Position numbers and translations under genes: made by a program. A model generated the notes under the pieces. The model made no database searches and was not told the DNA's origin. It saw only the letters and a list, made by a program, of their open reading frames with translations. Below are positions 42,866 through 45,881 of a stretch of DNA of 45,881 nt, one piece after another (the first letter of the stretch is position 1; each line of letters starts with the position of its first letter). The DNA is from Oscillospiraceae bacterium (GTDB taxonomy: Bacteria > Bacillota > Clostridia > Oscillospirales > Oscillospiraceae). Location: assembly GCA_017540645.1 (NCBI GenBank), contig JAFYAQ010000003.1:1-45881 (forward strand). Direction: 5' to 3'.

Positions 42866-43204
42866 ATGGAAGCAAGAGCTGAACAAAGATATGCCCGTGT
42901 CACGCCCCGCCGTGTGAAGATCGTCTGCGATCTGATCCGGGGCAAGGACGCGGAGCTGGCCAAGGGCATCCTCCAGAACACTCCCAACCACAGCGCCGCG
43001 CTGCTGTACAAAGTGCTGTGCAGCGCCTGCGCCAACGCGGAGAACAACTACGAGATGGATCCTGCCAAGCTGTACGTCTCCACCGTTATGGTGACTCCCG
43101 GCCCCATCCTGAAGCGTGGACGCGCCACCGCCCGGGGCCGCTACTCCCCCATCAAGAAAAGAACCAGCCACATCATCGTTGCCGTGGCAGAGAAGGAGGC
43201 TTAA
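42866..43204 (+). CDS. rplV: 50S ribosomal protein L22
   Basis: 112 residues. RYARVTPRRVKIVCDLIRGK at the N-terminus and the tunnel loop MVTPGPILKRGRATARGRYSP; this loop is the site of macrolide-resistance mutations in other bacteria. Ends KKRTSHIIVAVAEKE. ATG follows GGAGG. Confidence 0.98.
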   Translation: MEARAEQRYARVTPRRVKIVCDLIRGKDAELAKGILQNTPNHSAALLYKVLCSACANAENNYEMDPAKLYVSTVMVTPGPILKRGRATARGRYSPIKKRTSHIIVAVAEKEA

Positions 43205-43207
43205 GAT

Positions 43208-44161
43208 ATGGGACAGAAAGTGAATCCGCATGGCCTCCGCGTAGGCGTCATCAAGGACTGGGACTCCCGCTGGTACGCCCGTCCCGACAAGGTCGGCGCT
43301 GCCGTCGTTGAGGACGACAAGATCCGCAAGTACCTGAAGAAGCGGCTCTTCGCCGCCGGCGTTCCCACCATCGAGATCGAGCGCTCCGGCTCTGAGGGCG
43401 CCGACCAGAACGTGCGCATCTTCATCCACTGCGCCCGCCCCGGCGTGATCATCGGCAAGGGCGGCACGGAGATCGAGAAGCTGCGCCAGGATGTGGAAGC
43501 CCTTCTGGGCGACAAGAAGGTCGCCATCTCCATCGTTGAGGTCCGCACCCCCGATACCAACGCCCAGCTGGTTGCCGAGAACATCGCTCAGCAGCTGGAG
43601 AAGCGCATCGGCTTCCGCCGGGCCATGAAGAACGCCATCGGCCGCGCCATGCGTATGGGCGCCAAGGGCATCAAGGTCTGCTGCGCCGGACGTCTGGGCG
43701 GCGCCGAGATCGCCCGCAGCGAGACCTACCACGAGGGCACCATCCCCCTGCAGACCCTCCGGGCCGACATCGACTACGGCTTTGCCGAGGCTGCCACCAC
43801 CTACGGCCGCATCGGCGTGAAGGTCTGGATCTACAAGGGTGAGATCCTCACCACCACCCTGCGCACCACCCCCCGCACCCTGGACACCAGCAAGCCCTTC
43901 CAGGAGCGTCGTCGTGACGACCGCCGCGGCGGCCGCCGGGATGACCGCCGGGGCGGCGGCTTCAACCGTGACAACCGGGCTCCGGGCCAGGGCGGCTTCA
44001 ACCGCGACAACCGGGCTCCCGGCCAGGGCGGCTTCAACCGCGACAACCGCGGGCAGGGCGGTTTCAACCGCGACAACCGCGGCTACGGCCAGCGTCCCGC
44101 CGGCCAGGGCGGCTACTCCCGCCCCGCCGCTCCCGCTCCCAAAGAAGGAGGTAATTCCTGA
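43208..44161 (+). CDS. rpsC: 30S ribosomal protein S3 with RNA-binding-like C-terminal tail
   Basis: 317 residues, about 95 more than typical. The core is normal: [15 protein letters not shown] domain [13 protein letters not shown], and the C-terminal domain [13 protein letters not shown] and [11 protein letters not shown]. After residue about 235 a low-complexity tail follows: Arg/Asp-rich [17 protein letters not shown], then four FNRDNR units ([12 protein letters not shown] twice, then two shorter ones) and a Pro/Ala end. The repeats lie at about 43960-44090 with a 36-bp DNA period. The tail resembles RGG-type RNA-binding extensions. Overlaps rplP by one base. Confidence 0.97.
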   Translation: MGQKVNPHGLRVGVIKDWDSRWYARPDKVGAAVVEDDKIRKYLKKRLFAAGVPTIEIERSGSEGADQNVRIFIHCARPGVIIGKGGTEIEKLRQDVEALLGDKKVAISIVEVRTPDTNAQLVAENIAQQLEKRIGFRRAMKNAIGRAMRMGAKGIKVCCAGRLGGAEIARSETYHEGTIPLQTLRADIDYGFAEAATTYGRIGVKVWIYKGEILTTTLRTTPRTLDTSKPFQERRRDDRRGGRRDDRRGGGFNRDNRAPGQGGFNRDNRAPGQGGFNRDNRGQGGFNRDNRGYGQRPAGQGGYSRPAAPAPKEGGNS

Positions 44162-44598
44162 TGTTGATGCCTAAGAGAGTGAAATACCGCCGCCAGCAGC
44201 GCGGCCGTATGAAGGGCAAGGCCCTGCGGGGCAACACCGTCACCTACGGTGAATTCGGCCTGATGGCCACCGAGCCCTGCTGGATCACCGCCAACCAGAT
44301 CGAGGCAGCCCGTATTGCCATGACCCGCTACACCAAGCGCGGCGGTCAGGTCTGGATCAAGATTTTCCCCGACAAGCCCGTCACCCAGAAGCCGGCCGAG
44401 ACCCGTATGGGCTCCGGCAAGGGCTCTCCGGAGTACTGGGTCGCCGTTGTGAAGCCCGGCCGCGTCCTGTTTGAGATCGCCGGTGTTTCCGAAGATGACG
44501 CCCGCGAGGCCATGCGTCTTGCCAGCCACAAGCTGCCCTGCAAGACCAAGATCGTCACCCGCGAGGCCGCCGAAACCGAGATTGGTGGTGAAGAATGA
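44161..44598 (+). CDS. rplP: 50S ribosomal protein L16
   Basis: 145 residues. [19 protein letters not shown] and [29 protein letters not shown] sequence are diagnostic. L16 shapes the tRNA acceptor-binding region. ATG overlaps the rpsC stop (TGATG); AAGGAGG lies before it inside rpsC. Confidence 0.98.
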   Translation: MLMPKRVKYRRQQRGRMKGKALRGNTVTYGEFGLMATEPCWITANQIEAARIAMTRYTKRGGQVWIKIFPDKPVTQKPAETRMGSGKGSPEYWVAVVKPGRVLFEIAGVSEDDAREAMRLASHKLPCKTKIVTREAAETEIGGEE

Positions 44599-44792
44599 TG
44601 AAGGCTACTGAGATCCGTAAAATGTCTGTGGAGGAGCTGGATAAGCAGCTCGTCAGCCTGAAGAAGGACCTGTTCATGCTCCGCATGCAGCATGCCACCA
44701 ACCATCTCGACAACCCCATCAAGATTTCCAACGTGCGGCGCGATATCGCCCGAGTGAAGACCGTGCTTCGTGAGAAGCAGCTCGAGCAGTGA
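44598..44792 (+). CDS. rpmC: 50S ribosomal protein L29
   Basis: 64 residues from the ATG that overlaps the rplP stop; an ATG one codon earlier (44595) is an alternative. [18 protein letters not shown] and NPIKISNVRRDIARVKT are typical. Lies at the tunnel exit beside L23. Confidence 0.95.
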   Translation: MKATEIRKMSVEELDKQLVSLKKDLFMLRMQHATNHLDNPIKISNVRRDIARVKTVLREKQLEQ

Positions 44793-44806
44793 GGAGGTAA
44801 GAGAAA

Positions 44807-45067
44807 ATGAGTGAGAGAACTTCTTCCCGCAAGACCCGCGTCGGCAAGGTGGTTTCCGACAAGATGGACAAGACCGTGGTTGTCACGGTGGAGGACCGGG
44901 TGGCTCACCCGATCTACAAGAAGATCATTGGCCGGACCTATCGGCTGAAGGCCCACGACGAGAACAACGAGTGCGGCGTCGGCGACAGAGTCCGTGTGAT
45001 GGAGACCCGCCCCCTGTCCAAGGACAAGCGGTGGCGCGTGGTCGAGATCATTGAAAAAGCGAAGTAA
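44807..45067 (+). CDS. rpsQ: 30S ribosomal protein S17
   Basis: 86 residues. [27 protein letters not shown] and MVET-type loop [17 protein letters not shown] are diagnostic. Primary 16S rRNA-binding protein of the body. ATG follows GAGGAGG. Confidence 0.97.
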   Translation: MSERTSSRKTRVGKVVSDKMDKTVVVTVEDRVAHPIYKKIIGRTYRLKAHDENNECGVGDRVRVMETRPLSKDKRWRVVEIIEKAK

Positions 45068-45079
45068 GGAGGCGCCAGA

Positions 45080-45454
45080 ATGATCCAAGAGGAATCTTAT
45101 CTGAAGGTTGCCGATAATACCGGTGCCAAGGAGCTCAAGACCATTCGCGTTCTCGGCGGCTCCCGGCGCAAGTATGGCAACGTGGGCGACGTGATCGTCG
45201 CCAGCGTTCGCAAGGCCGCCCCCGGCGGCAGTGTGAAGAAGGGCGATGTGGTCAAGGCTGTGATCGTCCGCACCAAGCGCGGTGTCCGCCGCGCCGACGG
45301 CACCTACGTGCGTTTCGACGAGAACGCCGCGGTGCTGATCAACAGCAACGAAGACCACAACCCCAAGGGAACCCGTATCTTTGGGCCCGTGGCCCGCGAG
45401 CTTCGCGACAGGGAGTTCATGAAGATCCTGTCTCTGGCTCCCGAAGTCATTTGA
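45080..45454 (+). CDS. rplN: 50S ribosomal protein L14
   Basis: 124 residues. [19 protein letters not shown] and [27 protein letters not shown] are diagnostic. Contacts 16S rRNA across the subunit interface. ATG follows AAGGAGG. Confidence 0.98.
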   Translation: MIQEESYLKVADNTGAKELKTIRVLGGSRRKYGNVGDVIVASVRKAAPGGSVKKGDVVKAVIVRTKRGVRRADGTYVRFDENAAVLINSNEDHNPKGTRIFGPVARELRDREFMKILSLAPEVI

Positions 45455-45467
45455 GGAGGACATGGGA

Positions 45468-45773
45468 ATGAAGATTCGTAAAGACGATAAAGTGGTCGTC
45501 CTGTCCGGGCGGGACAAGGGCAAGGAGGGCAAGGTCCTCTCCGTTGACCCCAAGGCCGGGAAGGCCATCGTGGAGGGCGTGCTGGTCGCATCCCGCCATC
45601 AGAAGCCTCGCCGTCAGGGCGAGGAGGGCGGCATCATCAAGCGCGAGACCCCCATCTACGCCAGCAAGCTGATGCTGGTCTGCCCCAAGTGCGGCAAGCC
45701 CACCCGCGTGGGCCACGCCTTTGTGGACGGAAAGAAAATGCGCGCCTGCAAGAAGTGCGGCGCCAGCTTCTGA
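45468..45773 (+). CDS. rplX: 50S ribosomal protein L24
   Basis: 101 residues. [20 protein letters not shown] is the KOW motif; the C-terminus has two CxxC pairs (CPKCGKP and CKKCG) forming a zinc ribbon. ATG 45468 is chosen because GGAGGA is 7 bp ahead; the ATG at 45462 would leave only 1 bp. Assembly initiator of the 50S subunit. Confidence 0.97.
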   Translation: MKIRKDDKVVVLSGRDKGKEGKVLSVDPKAGKAIVEGVLVASRHQKPRRQGEEGGIIKRETPIYASKLMLVCPKCGKPTRVGHAFVDGKKMRACKKCGASF

Positions 45774-45795
45774 GAGAGGAGAGTGACACGTCATT

Positions 45796-45881
45796 ATGGC
45801 TGATAAGTACGTCGCGAGACTGAAGAAAAAGTATAACGAGGAAGTCGCTCCCGCTCTGATGCAGAAGTTCCAGTACAAGAG
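45796..45881 (+). CDS. rplE: 50S ribosomal protein L5, 5' end only
   Basis: The first 28 codons are visible (MADKYVARLKKKYNEEVAPA, then LMQKFQYK) before the window ends. The sequence and its place after rplX identify L5, the 5S rRNA-binding protein. GAGAGGAGAG lies upstream. Confidence 0.93.
   Translation, partial: MADKYVARLKKKYNEEVAPALMQKFQYK

Overview
The window is a GC-rich chromosomal segment from a low-GC-phylum (Bacillota) anaerobe. Protein families, AGGAGG ribosome-binding sites, sigma-A-type promoters (TTGACA-17-TATAAT) and gene orders such as uvrB-MATE-polA-rimI-tsaD-radC, rny and the S10 ribosomal operon point to Clostridia, most likely the Oscillospiraceae/Ruminococcaceae gut group. 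The genus cannot be fixed from sequence reading alone.

Layout. 1-5.2 kb (+): 3' end of groEL; a membrane-anchored phosphodiester glycosidase with an unknown lipid- or membrane-anchored partner; then a promoter-led trio made of a MotA/TolQ/ExbB-like channel and two ExbD-like proteins. 5.2-8.6 kb: a prophage remnant with a leftward small HTH gene, terS and terL, facing a rightward repressor and ImmA-type metallopeptidase across a multi-operator switch region; portal, capsid, tail and integrase genes are absent. 8.6-9.8 kb (-): an AONS/KBL-family PLP enzyme. 10-18.2 kb (+): uvrB, MATE transporter, polA, rimI, tsaD, radC. 18.7-21.2 kb (+): RNase Y and a YihY membrane protein.

21.4-29.4 kb is the accessory region of greatest interest. 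A leftward HlyD-like adaptor, a C39-peptidase ABC exporter and a second NHLM-type ABC exporter (followed by an AEC permease) diverge from a regulator that fuses an HTH to a degenerate receiver domain. Next to them lie three separately encoded small proteins, each starting with a textbook double-glycine leader but carrying protein-like rather than bacteriocin-like cargo: a 126-residue beta-rich domain, a LysM domain, and two Cpl-7-type wall-binding repeats. No leader-peptide modification enzyme is visible. My reading is a C39/NHLM export system that releases peptidoglycan-binding and fibre-like proteins to the cell surface or medium.

29.5-30.25 kb (-): a five-gene tRNA operon (Gly, Arg, His, Gln, Lys) whose last tRNA 3' end plus terminator is duplicated in tandem. 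30.3-33.0 kb (-): a DUF1846 protein and a PlsC-type acyltransferase with an added zinc ribbon. 33.2-39.2 kb (+): secA, pgeF, a family-5 substrate-binding lipoprotein, a 162-bp perfect-symmetry hairpin element (MITE-like), and cdd. 39.3-45.9 kb (+): the S10 operon, rpsJ to the start of rplE, behind a roughly 290-nt structured leader.

All assignments are by reading motifs, gene order and signals by eye; no database search was run.
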